A DNA stretch of 64,000 nucleotides from Micropterix aruncella (Eukaryota; Arthropoda; Insecta; Lepidoptera; Micropterigidae). This document shows positions 38,301-53,300 of this stretch, one piece after another (the first letter of the stretch is position 1; each line of letters starts with the position of its first letter). The notes under the pieces were generated by a model. It was not told the origin of the DNA. It saw only the letters and a list, made by a program, of their open reading frames with translations, and ran no database searches. The stretch is taken from positions 4,963,924-5,027,923 of the forward strand of contig OX155954.1 of assembly GCA_944548615.1 (NCBI GenBank), written 5' to 3'. The position numbers were made by a program, and so were the translations under genes.

Positions 38301-41300
38301 TTGTGGAAAATATTCTCTAGACATGTCAATCAAATTATACGACGAGTGAATAATAATATCGACAATGAAGACAAAAGGGAACGTGGTGTAATACAACAGC
38401 TACGAAACGATCAACAGAGGGAAAGGGAGGAATATGACAGCTATTATAAAAGAAGAATGGTGAATTCGCTTCCAATGAATATCCTGACATATTGGGTAGT
38501 TATTCTGGATGTGCCTACAGGAGCATCAGAGCTGAAATGTGGAATTCAGACAGATCCAGTACGATCACTCGCCGAAACTTCAGATTTTGACAATATTTGG
38601 GCGGTGACAATTATGATATATTATGGAATATGGATTCCATTTATGGATTATGGATTCAATTCCAGTTATGGATTCCACATAGATTTAACAATGAGTGAAT
38701 AGTATACGTGCAGAAAGTAATATAATATATTTAAGGTGTCTGTCTATATAAAGGAATAACATTATGATAAACTGTATTTTGTACTGGCTGAAGGGAAGTG
38801 TATGTAGTGTATTGGTAGTTAGGTTGGCTGTCATAGCATACAAATGTCATTTCATATTTCAGTCATGAATAAGCACACAAACAGTGTGATGCAATAAAGT
38901 GGTTACATGCCTTTGAACAGTGGGCACAGTTGTGACAGCGCTCCGATGGGACCTCTCGCCGTGTATTGTCCGATAGCTAATTCCATGAAGAGCATCGGCA
39001 CACCGCACACAACCAGAATTATGAAGTAGGGAATTAGGAAAGCACCTGAAATTACAAGATTATTAATTTTATCAATTAAGATTTATTAATGAGAAAACTG
39101 CAGCATTTAGGAGTCAGTAGGTATATTTGGAGTTATCGACCTCAATATATCATTACATGCGTCATAGACCGATGCGTGACATGTATGGAGATGCTGACGC
39201 CACGCGTTCGATTATAAAGCAGTCCGACCATATATTTCGAGTCCTTTATTGCATCAGCTTTTCCAAAACTCTTTAGGGGTACTAATTAAAATTACACCTT
39301 TCCTAGTACGCCAGCGCCAGGTGTCCCGGAATCTGGCCTGCTGACTCTACCCCGGCATTCTTTGTCCAAAATACTGTGATCTGAAAGTATCAGCTTTTCC
39401 AAAACTCCTGCACTTTTTTGTCGCTGGCTCTTGGCTATCTGTTTATGTGGCGGATATGTGACGAGTTCTCGCGCGGCAGCTTATTGGAGTACATTATATT
39501 TTATAATAATTAATCTATATATTGCATTATTTATATTTATTTGCCTTGATGAGTAACGGTACAACTGCGTTCGTCTGTGGGTGTCTGTTGAGTGGGCTCT
39601 CTGTTCATGTGGAAATGAGTATCTACTTAGCTTAGTTTCTTATGTTATTTACTATATTATTGTCAGGATATATTTGCTTTTATATATTTATTCATTATTA
39701 TTGTGTATTTATAATTTGATATTGATATGTTTGATTTATCATATATTTATAATAGCAGCAGATTAGAATATTCATATACGAGTATAATTGAAATTCTAAT
39801 ATAATAATATTATATTCATAGATATATGTACCACTTCTTAATATACTCTTGTAATATGAATACGGTTGTATATCACATAACATTCTTTTCTTGTTTAAGG
39901 GGACAGTCTCTCTCTGAGGCATAAGAGAGTTTCTGCCATATTTACTTAAAACTTCGTTTACGCAGAAAATACGATTTTCAAAATGAAAGCAAACTAATGA
40001 AAAGTGGCTTCATTATAAGTGATAATCGCTATGTTGAAAACACTATTATATTATCATTAGAAAAACGTATAACTTTTAAATTGAAAGAGTAAAATGGGAA
40101 TTTTAAATTTCGCCGGAGTATAGAAGATTTTGAAATAATAATTAATTGTAGTTGGAGAATATGAAATCCTTAAAAGATCTGTTTTCATACAACCTTGTGT
40201 ATCCTTATTACACCCTTGTTTTTTGATTATTTTGTTTTTATGGCATTTTGGTCCCAATACTTCAAACCTTCCTAACATTTCGTAGAAACAAAATGCCTAA
40301 TCATAAAACAAGGGCATTGTCTCTCAGGGGTTTTCCATTCTATGACTCCAAATAATAAGTATTTCAAAATCTTCCATACTCTGGTCAAATTTTGAATTCC
40401 CTTTTTACTGTGTGAATGTATAAGTTTCACATTTTTCTAATGCTAATTTAATAGTTTTTTTGTGACATAAGGACTATTACTGATTATGAAGCCACTCTTT
40501 ATTAGTTTGTTAATTTTTTTTAACTATTTAGTATGAGTATTTTCTATGTAAACGAAGTTTTAAGTAAACATGGCAGAAGCCCGACTTCTAGCTATAATCC
40601 CCGTAACACGTAAGATAGCATCGGACATAATATTATGACTGTGCTACCTAAGTTTGAATATTTTCTTAAAAAAATAAAATATAATAATATATGTATGGGA
40701 GAAAACGTCCGATCTTGACAACTTCTTATGTCGGGACGTCAATAATTAGTTCGGGAGCGTTTCACCCAATCTTCTATTCGCCTCGTATCTGTTACTTTAG
40801 TATCGGTTATCGATACGAAACGCGGTGCCCATCACTATGCGCGGTTGCACTGCGCGCCACGCATCGGTGACGCAGCGGGCATGAGGCAGTGTCAGTGCAC
40901 GTGTCGCGCATACTTCACGCATCAGGTTCTTGCGTCATGAAAAGCGATCCGGACTTTAACATACGCTTTGTCCAACTGGTCGAGAGTCGCCCGGAGTTGT
41001 ACAACTTTGACTGCCCCGGTTACTTAAATAAGGTCGAGACCGATAGAGCTTGGAGCGAAATTGCGAAAGAATTAAACGAAACAGGTAATATTTTTCAAGC
41101 GTTTATTATTTTTAAATCAGTGCTTATTAACATTAAATTCGTGGTTTCATTTTAGTTCAAGCTTGCATAAGTAAATGGCGCGTCCTTCGCGGCGGATTTA
41201 ACCGCGCCATAAAATGCACGAGAAAACCGTATTATTTGATGGAACACATGCAGTTTATCAAACCGTTCTTCAAGAGGAACGAACGTAAAGTAAACACGGA

Positions 41301-44300
41301 GGAGTCTGACGCTTCTTTATCGGATGACAGCATGCCGCTGTGCATTGTCCAATCGAACGAGAGCGAGCATTTCGAAGAAGAAGACGACGCGGATCACGCA
41401 GAGATGAAACCGGAAATTCCGACCACCAAGAGGAAAATTAAAACGGACGAAGAAGATGAACTCTTCATTGAACTAATCCCTTCGAAGAAACTAAATCGAG
41501 AGGAGGAAGAACGACTGGAAACCGAGGCGGATTCGAATTTTTTGAAGAGTCTCCTGCCGGACATGTCGAAATTGTCACACTCACATAAGCGGCAGTTTAA
41601 AATGACCACACTAAAGTCGTTGAATGAGTTATTGGATGAGTGATTTTTGTTAATTATTCGCTGTATTGTATGTAACTATTGTCTGAACGATCGGACACCC
41701 TTGGCCGTGGCGCGGAAGCAAGGTCAAAGCTGGTCAAACCGACGACGGCGTGGCCGCACACGTTCAACGAAACAAAACCACTGACAATTTATTTCCTGTT
41801 TGTAATAAATTAATAGTGTGTAGCGGGATACACTAATGTTTAGGGCTCGTAGCTCTTTCAACAACGTCAGTGTGCGTGCCTACCTAATTACTTAACTCAA
41901 TTTGTCGCTGGCCTGGTATTTTTCATCCGACTACTGCATCCTTACTCTTTACCTTTGTCAGCAATTAAATTGCTGTCTGCAAAAAGCGAGTGTACTTATA
42001 TCACTTTTTACACGATTTCCCAACAAAAAAGTAGTGTAATGTGTTCAGGGTTCAACTGTGTATATTTTCCGTTTCTTTATTCCACCATAACCGATTTAGA
42101 AGTATGTGGTGAGGATAGAATAGTTGTCATCCTGTAGAGTGTCATGGGGTACCTTAACTGTCAAAATATCAATAGTTGTCTTTAATATCCAAATCTCCTA
42201 ATGTCAATAACTTATGTAACATAAATATATCGTGTTTAGTGTCAAATTAAAGGTCTGATTCAGTACATTCTGAAAATATACATCGGGGTGTTATTACTGC
42301 ATGGGCATTTTTTTGTGGGTAAATCAGTACAACGAAGTAAGCAACAAAAATATTTTTTTGAAAATTAGTTTTTTTTATTTTATTTTTAAATATGAAAAGC
42401 TATGATCAAGATGCGCTATCTAGCGGTTGGTAAAATGTAGCTGATATTGTTTATTTACGATTTATTACTAACCGCTAGATGGCGCAGCGCGCTCAAACGC
42501 TTCTAAATTCTTTATTTAATAAAAAAAATCTAAAAATATTTTTTTTCCAACAAAAAAAAAATGCCCGTGCAGTATCTATATGGATAAATACATAAATATG
42601 GATAAAAACCCCGTATTTTTTAAAATTATAAATACAGTAGTTCACTCTCTGTAAAGGCAGTCGTGTGTTTTATTCCTTTTAATATATTTACTTGGTTATC
42701 TGAGTAGGTACTGCAGCCTTGCACTTTCAATAATTGAGTCCCTAACTGCAAAAAGGGAATGTAGGCACTTTTCTCGAAACGTATAATGCTCTCTTATTTA
42801 GAAATGATTACTGCAACAAGTAAATATATTAAAAGGAATAAAAAACACGGCTACCGTAACAGAAAGTGAACTATTGTATTTATAATTATTTTTATTACGG
42901 TTTTTTATTGAAATATTTGTAGTTTGTGTATATATCCTTATATATATACATGTATATTTCCAGAATGTACTTAAGTAGACCTTTTATTTGACACTAAATA
43001 CGATATATTTATGTGAATTTATTGACTTTTGGACATTTAGACAACTACTTACTTGATTTTATAAATACGATAAAACGTATTCTATGACACTCGGGATGAT
43101 ATAATGATTCTAACAATACCACACATTTCTAAATTGGGTTAAGAGTTTAAAAGTTATGGTGGAATAAATAATCGGAAAACATACGTACATGAATCCTGAA
43201 CACATAACACTCTTTTTTAAGGCAGTCGTGTAAAAAGACGTCGTTTTGGTAACAGTACCTCAAAAGTTTTCAATCGCAGCTGGAACACTACCGCAGAAAT
43301 GTAACGATGTCATAAAATCACGACACATTGTAGCAATCATGAAAGTATGATATTGTTTAATAATAAACAAGTGAAATAGTATAATTCTTTTATTCCATAC
43401 CTATAACTATATTCCACACCTACGACTACACATATAACTACAAAGCTTACTAAAAAAAAGATCACACATGTTTCATATTTACCATAAAAGGTACCATTTT
43501 TGTGTTAAATGTAAAAGCGTAATACTTTCATAATGAAAAATCGATTGCTAGGGTAAATAAAACAACAATGTAATATCTACTAGAAAGATATTTTCTAATA
43601 TAATTACCTGAGAATATTTTTCAGTACAATGTTTGTGGTATTTTCTGCAAAATTTAAAAAAGGCAATCGTTCTTTTCTGATTTAAGTGATTTAATTAAAG
43701 TAGCTAGAGTAAGAGGAAGGGTCTGTAGTCAACAAATTAGGAGGAAATTGGGGCTTGATACGTATAGAGGGTTGTGAATGTTGCGGGCACATGCGCCATC
43801 TCAGAATGTTATAAAGATATTTGCATTTTTGTCATTTATCGTTTTGCATCATATACAGAGAATTTAGATAAATATTTTGAGGGTGCTATAAATAAAAGCA
43901 TTTATTCACGAGATAATCTTCAATGGCACTTTCTAGGGCGGTATATTGGCGGCTTGCAGGGGCACATATCCCAATTTTTAGCTGGTGAGTGTGAACTTGG
44001 AGATACGTGCACGCACGCTCATTATCGGAAAGTAACGGTTAATTAACCGTTACTTTGCGCTATTTAGCCACTAGAGCTAGTTATGGTTTGACATTAGTCC
44101 ACGACATGACATGACATGACATGACCACAATTTCTGCCACGAGTTAATTGGACAGCAAAATGGCCTCAATTGCGCCACACACGACGCAATTTCTAGGGCG
44201 TAAGGGAAGGGGCAGGGTGATCATGAGTCGGCCCTTGTCGATCCTCCGACTTAGGGAGCAGATAAAACATTGGGGCATGTAGCTATACATATAACAATCT

Positions 44301-47300
44301 GCAGGGACAACTTCAGATCATCTCGTAAGTAAAAGGGGTTAAGATATCCCTATATATTAAAATGACAATATTTGTAAGCGACCGCTGATCAGAGGTTTAT
44401 AGCATTAAATAGCTACTCGTTTCCCGCAGACCAGTAGAAATTGCCCAATATTAGTATCATTGATTATATAGCGTATTAGACTGCTCAACGTTGTACTACG
44501 ATTAAGCAACCAGGATTTTACTAAGAATCGCCACATGTAGATGGCGCCCATAGTTCCAACAAATTATTAATCTTCTATTAGTATGTTCAATATGGCTATG
44601 TTCGTGGTATAACAGTATGGCGGCACACTTTAAACGGCGCTCTAAACATGTCTGTACGTTATAGAATAATAATATAATAAACGAATTTTTAAATCATGGC
44701 TCTTACCATTTTAATATTATATACACCAAGATGTACATTTTTAATTTGGTATAAGTACAGGTTTCAAGGCTTTATTTCAGATAGACTAATAGATGGCATT
44801 TTATATCCGTATTATTTATGTGATGTAATCAGCCTACATAAAAGTGCGGTAGATGGCACTAATGATTAAGTGTTATTATTGTTATCATTGGTTAAATTTG
44901 GGTTTTTATAACCAATCAGTCTTTTATAAAAGAAACATCCCTTATCAATGTTTTAAAGATGGCCCAATAAATCGTTACTAGTTTGGCCATCAATGCTATC
45001 ATAGCCACCTGCATTTTGCCGGCGCAGAAGGTTGCCAAATCGTACTATGAAGTTGTGCAATCTAGTACCACACGTAAGCAATGGTGGTATGAATGCCTTT
45101 GCTAAAATCTTAAATTTATAACTGTGCGATCCCGAAATATACATTTTTGTTTTCTCTTTCAAGATCTTATGATTTTTTAAATCGATTGTAACATTTCTCG
45201 ATTGTAACGCGCATTCCCTAGTGTATCACGTTATGCAATCGACTTCGGTTGACCAAATGACCGCGAACGGTGGTAACCGGAGAGGTGATCAAATCCTCGT
45301 CAGTGGATTTAAATTGACGCTCCGCAATATTGCAGCCACAACCGCGAGATCAAACTACGCAAGAGCGCCGCCGGCCTATCCACGTCTCTGCTGATAGTCC
45401 AAGAGGCAGCTACAAAAAGTGCAAGAGTTTTGTAAAAGCTAATATTTTCAGATCAGACAGTATTTTGGCCATAGGATGCTAATATAAAATCCCACCGTAA
45501 ATTTGTGCACCAATCAGTTATTTCATCGAAATGTGATTTAAATGGAAGTCTACACATAGGACTATAATATGCCGCAGGGTTGCCTAGCTAAATCTTGTCA
45601 CTAATACACAAAAAAAAGAAAGAAAATTGATAAATATAATACAAAATCTATTTGCTTGGTTGATAAACGAAGTGTTATCGTAAAGATACCGATCTAAAGA
45701 GTTAAAAAAATATAGGTTGCCACCCCTCAACCTGTCACAACCCCTGGGTTGCCAGGTGCAAAGAGGTTATTTTTCATCGATTAATCATGTATTTACTTGA
45801 TTTTTACGCCAAGTTGTAGCTACTGTCTTCCTTAACGCTAAGGAATAGGGTTGCCTACGTAAAACCTGTCACAAGTGGGGGTTGCCGGCATTTTAATTGA
45901 GGCAGCGAGCGAGAAGGAATGTGCGCGCTACTCCGTACAATAGAAAGGGATGCATGCATTCATAGCCCGAGAGTACCGTTGTCGCCGTGCCATGTGTATC
46001 TCGCTCGCAGTGAGCAGTGTTGTCAACTTGGTGGTTTGGTGGGATTTACGATGGGATTTTAGACTAGGTCGCTCTTAGACTAGTGGTTAGGTCGCCTGAT
46101 CTTACATTGTAAGGTCCCGGGTTCGATTCCCGGCTGGGTCACCATTTCCCGTTGGGATCAAATTAACGGAATTGCATTTTCAATTCTGTCGATCGAATGC
46201 AATAACAAGACACACACTTACACACATGTTACACGCACACATTCATATAACACGTCATAGTAGGGTTGGTTGTAAGAGATTGTCATATGACAATAAACCC
46301 GCCCATTGTGACATTTCACAATAAAGAGTATAAACAAACAAACAAACTAGCTGGGGTAGAGTCAGCAGGCCAGAATCCGGGACACCAAGTTCTGGATGCA
46401 ATACAGAACTCGAAAAAAATGGCCAGGCTGCTTAAAATAGAATGCGTGGTGTCAGCATTACTCCGTACATCCTCACAAAAATGAAGTCCATTATATTGCG
46501 CGGCACATTAGACCGATGCGTAATAGTTGCGGACAAATACGCACCGGCGTATTTGCAGGGCTTTTACAAAACTCTTGCACTTTTTTTGTCGCTGGCTCCC
46601 AACTATGAGACCGCGCCGGCTATTTCAGCATAATCATGGTTAATCGAATCGGCCGTTTCAAGAACGAGAACAATAAAAAAACGCACGGACGGTACAGATA
46701 ATGTAAAATTAGCCTGTTGCCTGATATCGCGTTTGAGCTGACATTTTTACACCATACTCTACTTAGCTCCTGATATAAACAAAACTTTTTATCGCCCTGA
46801 TAAAGTCTTCACTCGATTAAATAATGGACGTAAATGTGCGCATTCATTTTTAGCAATGTTTCTAGTATTCGCGATTTTCCGCGATTTCTGGGATCACCGC
46901 AAAAAATAACTTTCTACTCAAGGAAAGTATTGTGGACACATTTCTGTGTGTCTGGCTGTGTGTATTCTCCGACGATAGCGCCGAAACGCTTCATCCGATT
47001 GAGCTGAAATTTGGCACGCAGGAATCATTTGGTCATAGTATGAGCTGAAAAGATTGTGGTTGAAATCCGTTCACCCAGAGTTGGCTCCCGACGAGGGAAC
47101 TCCTCAACGGCCAACAGCAGAGACCAAAAATTTTGTATACGCATTCATTTAGGATAGCAACTTCCAAGTTTCACAATGACATGGCTGATGTACCCTGGGT
47201 TGGCTTCCGAAGAGGAAACTCCTCAACGGTCAACAGCAGAGACCCAAAATTTTGTGTACGCATTCAATTATGATAGCAACTTCCAAGTTTCCCCATGATA

Positions 47301-50300
47301 TGACTGATGTACCCTGGGTTGGCTTCCTAAGAGGGAACTCCTCAACGGTCAAGAGCAGAGACCCAAAAATTTGTGTACGCATTCAATTATGATGGCAACT
47401 TCCAAGTTTCACCATGACATGGCTAATGTACCCTAGGTTGGCTTCCGAAGAGGAAACACCTGAACGGTCAACAGCAGAGACCCAAAATTTTATGTAGGTA
47501 CGCATTCAATTTAATAGCAACTTTCAAGTTTCACCATGACATGGCTGATGTACCCCGGATTGGCTCCCGACATGGGAACTCCTCAACGGTCAACAGCAGA
47601 TACGAAATTCGAAAAGTCGTAAATTCGAAAAGTCAAAAAGTCGAAAAGTTGAAAGTTGAAAAGTCGAAAAATCGACATAGTCGAAAAAGTCGAAAATGTC
47701 GAAAAACTCGGAAAAGTCGAAGTCGAATTCGAATTCGATTTTCGAGGGCTAAAGGGTGGCGCTAGGTTGGGGGTGGGGGGGGGGGTTGTGGTACGATTTA
47801 TTATATTAATATCCAGATAAATTAAGCTCCTAGCTACTTGACAGGAAAGTCTTGGGGTGAAACAACCGATTTTTTTCGATATGGGAATGTCAAAGCGACT
47901 GCTCATCTCTACATATCAACTTTTGACATTGCGGGACTTCCCACAAGAAAAAAGATGGCTAGGTTCAACTGAGTTAATGGAGAATATCATCTTTGTTTTA
48001 ATAAAAACTACTGTATTCGACATTATTTTTCGTTTGACAAATGTCATTTGAATTACACAAATGTCATTTGAAATATACAATGCTAAGTCAGTTATTGCAA
48101 TTGCATTTCTCTTAAACTAAAATCGGAAATTAGTTCGCGTGAACGAGACAGCAGTACGTCAGAGCGGAATGTGAAATGAACGGTTGTCACTTTTCCGCAT
48201 TGAAACTACCCAGCGAAGATAAAGCATCTAAATCTAACACCGCACGAAATGTGTTTAAACTTATTCGGGTGTCTATAAGTTGGACAGGTAGTATTGGTGC
48301 GGGAAAATCGACAATAATTCATTTCATATTTCGTTCTAACGTATTGCTCTGTCTCGTTCGGTTGAACTAAGTTCCTATTTTAGTTCACGAAGAAACGCAA
48401 TCGGGACCATTATCAGCTAATCAGTCTGTAAATATAAATATCAATCAGTTTAAAACAAATATGGCCGTTTTTATATTATTTGTGTTTTTTTATTGGATAA
48501 TTTAACAACATTTTGTAGTTATTTTCAAGTATCTTATGTGTTTATTCAAAGCTTTATTACATGTAATCATTTCGACTACCACTACTTACATGAAAAAAAT
48601 ATCACAACAGAAAAACGTGATTTTTTACGAAAATGTCTTAATAGACTTAGCTGTCTTTGTTTCTAGATGACTTAAGACTGCCTAGAGCTTCTTTCTGTTT
48701 TGACATAATTCTGATATACCTACTTAGTATGCCACATTTGTGGTCGCTCGGTTTTGACTATATAAATAGCTTGTCTATCATCTGGTGAGCCTCCTTAAAT
48801 ACGGTTAGCTATGAGATGCGGTCTTTTGCGGGGAGAGGTATGAGTGGGACACCGCTATGCATACGAAAGAGAGTGAGTGAACCCTTCCGAGGTAGACAAA
48901 TGGACCAACGACACGCGTACTTAAACGGTAATTGTATCTACGGATATGGTAACGATTCCAATCTATTTTGATATTCTTGCATTCTGAAGATGACAATGAA
49001 CCTTAAATTTCCGCATATTTTTTAAATTTTCCCAAATACTTTCTGTCATAATCAAACTTGGGTTGAAGCTAGTAAGCTAAGAAATGTAACTCGCCACAGA
49101 GTCACTTCGACTAAAAAGAACCTTGTGCTCACCCACCCTTTCATCATTTGACCGCAGATACACACTTTTAGGCATGTTTTAGCTATTTCCTCTTATACCT
49201 GTATGCAAGTTGAAGAACTTAACTTCATTGTCGCAGCCGTCTAAATTGAAAAAAAAAATAGCAAGAAAAGGTCTTTGACTAAGCACAGTATTTACCAGAT
49301 ATGACCCATTGGGATGTTTTCTTGTTCCTCAAACTTAAATTACCATGTCGTGGAAGACGTTTTGAGTCCATTAAAGCTATGAAATATAATTCGCAGAGCC
49401 CTTAAGAAGTGTTTCGACGAGCATATCGCATTAAATAGGGTTTGTTCTAAAGGTGATAAATTTGGATAATGAAGTCAATAGTTTCTGTTTTATTGTACAA
49501 TTCCGGGTATTTATTTGACAGAGCAGTAGGGACATGTTTAATTATACAGGCCCACGCTTGTTTAGGATTCTGCCAAACCTATTTTTAGACTGATTTCAAT
49601 GATCTCTCTCTTTTATACCTGTATCATTGATTATATAGGTATTAGATTACTCGATGCCATAGTACATTTTGGCAACTCTTCTGCGCCGGAGACATGCAGG
49701 TGACGTCGATAGCATTGTGTGCTAAAACTAAAAGCAATTTATTTGGCCATCTATAACAAAATCGATATTGAACGTTAATTTTATAAAGGACTGCTTGATT
49801 ATAAAAACCCATAATTTAAGCAATGATAACAAAAAAAAAACATTATATTATTAGTGCCATCTATCGCATTTTTATCTAGGCTGATTACATAACAGAAATG
49901 CGGAGAGATTAGAATGCCATTTATTTATTGAAATACTATTTGAATTAAACCTGTATAGCAAATTAAAATGACATCTTTATATAAATAATAATACAATAAT
50001 AAGAGCTATGATTTAAAAATTCGTTTATTATTATGTAATTGTTATATTTTGAGATAGGATACCGTATATGCATGTTTAGAACTACATCTATTGGGCTACT
50101 GAACACAAGAGAAGATTAATCAATGTTTTTTTTTTAATGTTTGGGACATAAGAGAAGATTAAACAATGAGTGCCATCTACACGTTGTGTTTCATAGTAAA
50201 ATCCTAGCTGCCAAAACGTAGCATGGTATTAACAGCCCTTCCTATACGAACGTTCGTTATACGGCTGCTATATTATTGCCCGAACGCAACAAGCCACTCA

Positions 50301-53300
50301 ACCTCTACTTTTAAGTATCTAAAACGACTATTATTAATTATGTGGCCTAATTAAGTCTCTTAAGAAAAGTATTGTGTCTAAACAACTACCTATGTAAAAG
50401 TTTTCAAGACAAAAAAACGTGATTTGATTTGAAGCCGTATCACGTACGTTCGAGTACAAAAAAAAACGAAACTCTCAAAGTGTAAGTGATACGTCAATTT
50501 GTTCCTACGATTCTAAATGTAATACAAAAAAGGGTAATAAATGGGTCTATTGTATTAAAAAATGTCTGGCATATTGTAAACAAGTATTATTATTAAGAAA
50601 TCTAATGAAAAAACCCAACGATTTTTACCTACCTTTTGAATAATAACCCAAAGGTAGAGTGGTTAAGCAATCTAATATCCTTTAACCCTTTATAGCTTCA
50701 TGTGACATTTCTGTAACAAACTACTAACCCCCCTAAAATCCCCCTAAATAATCCGTCTAGCACTACTGTACCCTACCACTTAGTATCGAGTAAAAATCAT
50801 AGATAGCGTAACTAAGCGACTTATGTGAGTTTAAATGTTGCGCGTTGATGAAAGTGATGAATTAGAACTAAGGCAGGTGTTGAATGACTGATAAAAAAAT
50901 ATAAAAATTGCATACAATTGTGTGGTTTTCGTGGAAACCTGTAGGTAAGAATATAATTTTATCCATTCAAAATTTCGAAGCAAAAGATGGTAAGTTAGGA
51001 TGTTCTAACATTTACTGGAACTGACTATGGCAAATTCTTGGTTATTATACCGAAGAGTAAGGAAGGCAAACTATCTCAACGGCAAATAAATGTCTTCAGC
51101 AGAATTTAGACTTGAGATAGGCGAGACCTTATGCGAGCTTGGCCTGAAGCCTAACATCAAGAGTCGGAGGTCTTTAGAAGACGAAATTCAAGCCAAAAAA
51201 CATAAGGGCCCTGCGCAACATGTTCCTCCATTGGCAGTAAGGCAGGACCAGATCGGTCATTGGCCGATTTGGGTTAAAAAAAGGATACGTTGCAAGATTC
51301 CCAAGTGAACTGGCGTTTCACAAACAATTTGCGAAAAATGCAGTGTAGCATTATGCTATAATAAACAAAATAATTGTTTCAAATTTTTCCATACAACATA
51401 AATGTTTTTTATACGTTCAACTCAATGTTACAGTAATGTCACGTTCCCTTAAATGTCAAATAAACGATTAATAATAAATATTTTTTAATTTCTGAGAAAT
51501 ACGTGTTTTTTTGTTTGCCTAAACCTATCTCATTGGGCTCGATTGCGTTTCTTCGTGAACTAAAATCGGAAATTAGTCCGTGTGAACGAGACAGGGCAAT
51601 ACTCTAGAGCGGAGTGTGAGATGAGCGGTTGTCACTTTTTCGCATTAAAACTGCGCGCCAAGGTCAAATCTTAGACCGCACGAAATATGCTCGAATTTAT
51701 TCGGACGAGTATAAGTTCGGCAGGTAGTATTAATCGACGATCGTTCGTTTCATATTTCGCTCTAACATATTGCTCTGTCTCGTTCGCTTGGACTAATTTT
51801 AGTTTTAGTTCACAAAGAAACGCAATCGGGCCCATTATCAACATTATTTTTTGTTTGAAGATCTTGGATCAAACAACGGGTTAAATCAAGGCTAGTATTA
51901 AGTTTTCGTAGTTTTTTTGTGTCTCAAACGTTGAAGATGTGTCTCAAAAATTGATGTATCATTTAAACTGTTATTAAATAGTAATTAGGGTAAATAATCT
52001 TTTTGATTAGGTACTGAATAATGATGGTTTGTGTTACGTTCGAGGTCGTTTGATAATTGTGGGTGACTCCAGAGGTGATTTATCACAAAACGGACCTGCA
52101 TTAATTTATTAACATCGCTCGGGATAAATTTAGTCTTTTAATTTGTCCACCTTGACGCCTCGTTAGTGCATCGTCGAGTGAGACCGCTACACGCGCTGCG
52201 TCACTTCGCACTGGATAAATAGGTGTGACCAATTGATCGGCTCGTTTTTAAAATGCCTAACGGCGCATGGATTAAGGATGTAAATATATAATCGATTTCA
52301 ATGCCAGAGCAAAACTAGCGAACAGATAAGATTCTCAGCATTCGAATCGTGACAAATTCGACAGCGATAACAGAATTTTCGGAAATAGGTATGGAATGTC
52401 AGTCATGGAAATCGACATTTATAGAATCGAGATATTGGGTTCTTACTTATGGGTTTGAGTTGGAATTTCAAATTCAAATAAATTTTAATTCAAAGCCATG
52501 GTATTCCTTTTTTTTAAATCAGTCGTTTATTGACTTTCCGTCGTTTGTTTTTGCTCTGATATTTTCATTTGTGCAACCATAGAAAAATATTATTTTCATG
52601 CATTATTTTCAAATATGAGATCTTGTGCAGGTGTCTTCTATTACAGCTTCTTGCGGAATGGCTACACAGTTATTGTAAATGTGTATGGTTAAGAACTGCA
52701 AACAATGGTGGAAAAGCTCGTGATTAAATAACCGAGCCTGATCAGTCGCTCATCGCCACTGCTCCTGCAAGACAGCGCATAAATAACCACAGATTTCACT
52801 GCAAACAGTCGCAAAGTTGCAGGAGTTACGGCTGAAGACTTTTGGTCACCCACCGTACTTGCCAGACATTGCTCCAATAAAGTTCCAATTTTTTCGAATT
52901 TAGATAATTTTTCAAAACGGAAAAACTTCGAAAACTTTCAAAACTTCGAAGATTATAAATAGGATAGAAACGAATTTATGACGTTTCGATGACGTTGCAG
53001 CCGCCGTTGTCCAGAATAGACTGAAAGAGCTGTCAATCCGTTGTTTTGCGGGTAGGCCGCATATCGCTGCCGCCACTGCGTAGGTTATAACGATGGTGGG
53101 GGGCCGGGCTCGGAGCGCGCGAATTTCGAAAATCCGTCTTGCACACAACACTCACTGTATCCTGTCTTACGTCCTTGCGTTCGGCGTTCGGCGGCGGGAA
53201 CATTTTAAGAAGTGGGTTCCACGTAGAAGAGAGTTTGTAACCGTCGCCGCGTCGTCTCTATTGAAGTTCGGGGTTCTTCTTATTTCATTCGTTTCTATCC

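Noticed and set aside
38262..38702. 146-codon frame in an ine intron
   Set aside because: Only a faint NPIExLW resemblance, no catalytic context, and a low-complexity end.
43774..44046. Possible CCCH-like protein
   Set aside because: A single Cys/His spacing resemblance at the C-terminus, no flanking domain, and no splice context.
46070..46142. tRNA gene with B box GGTTCGATTCC
   Set aside because: Acceptor stem halves do not pair, the anticodon stem is poor, and the following body and A-rich tail recur at 57186, so it is a SINE head.
47080..47600. CRISPR-like array
   Set aside because: Eukaryotic context and units of ~121 bp that are alike throughout, without unique spacers; it is a minisatellite.
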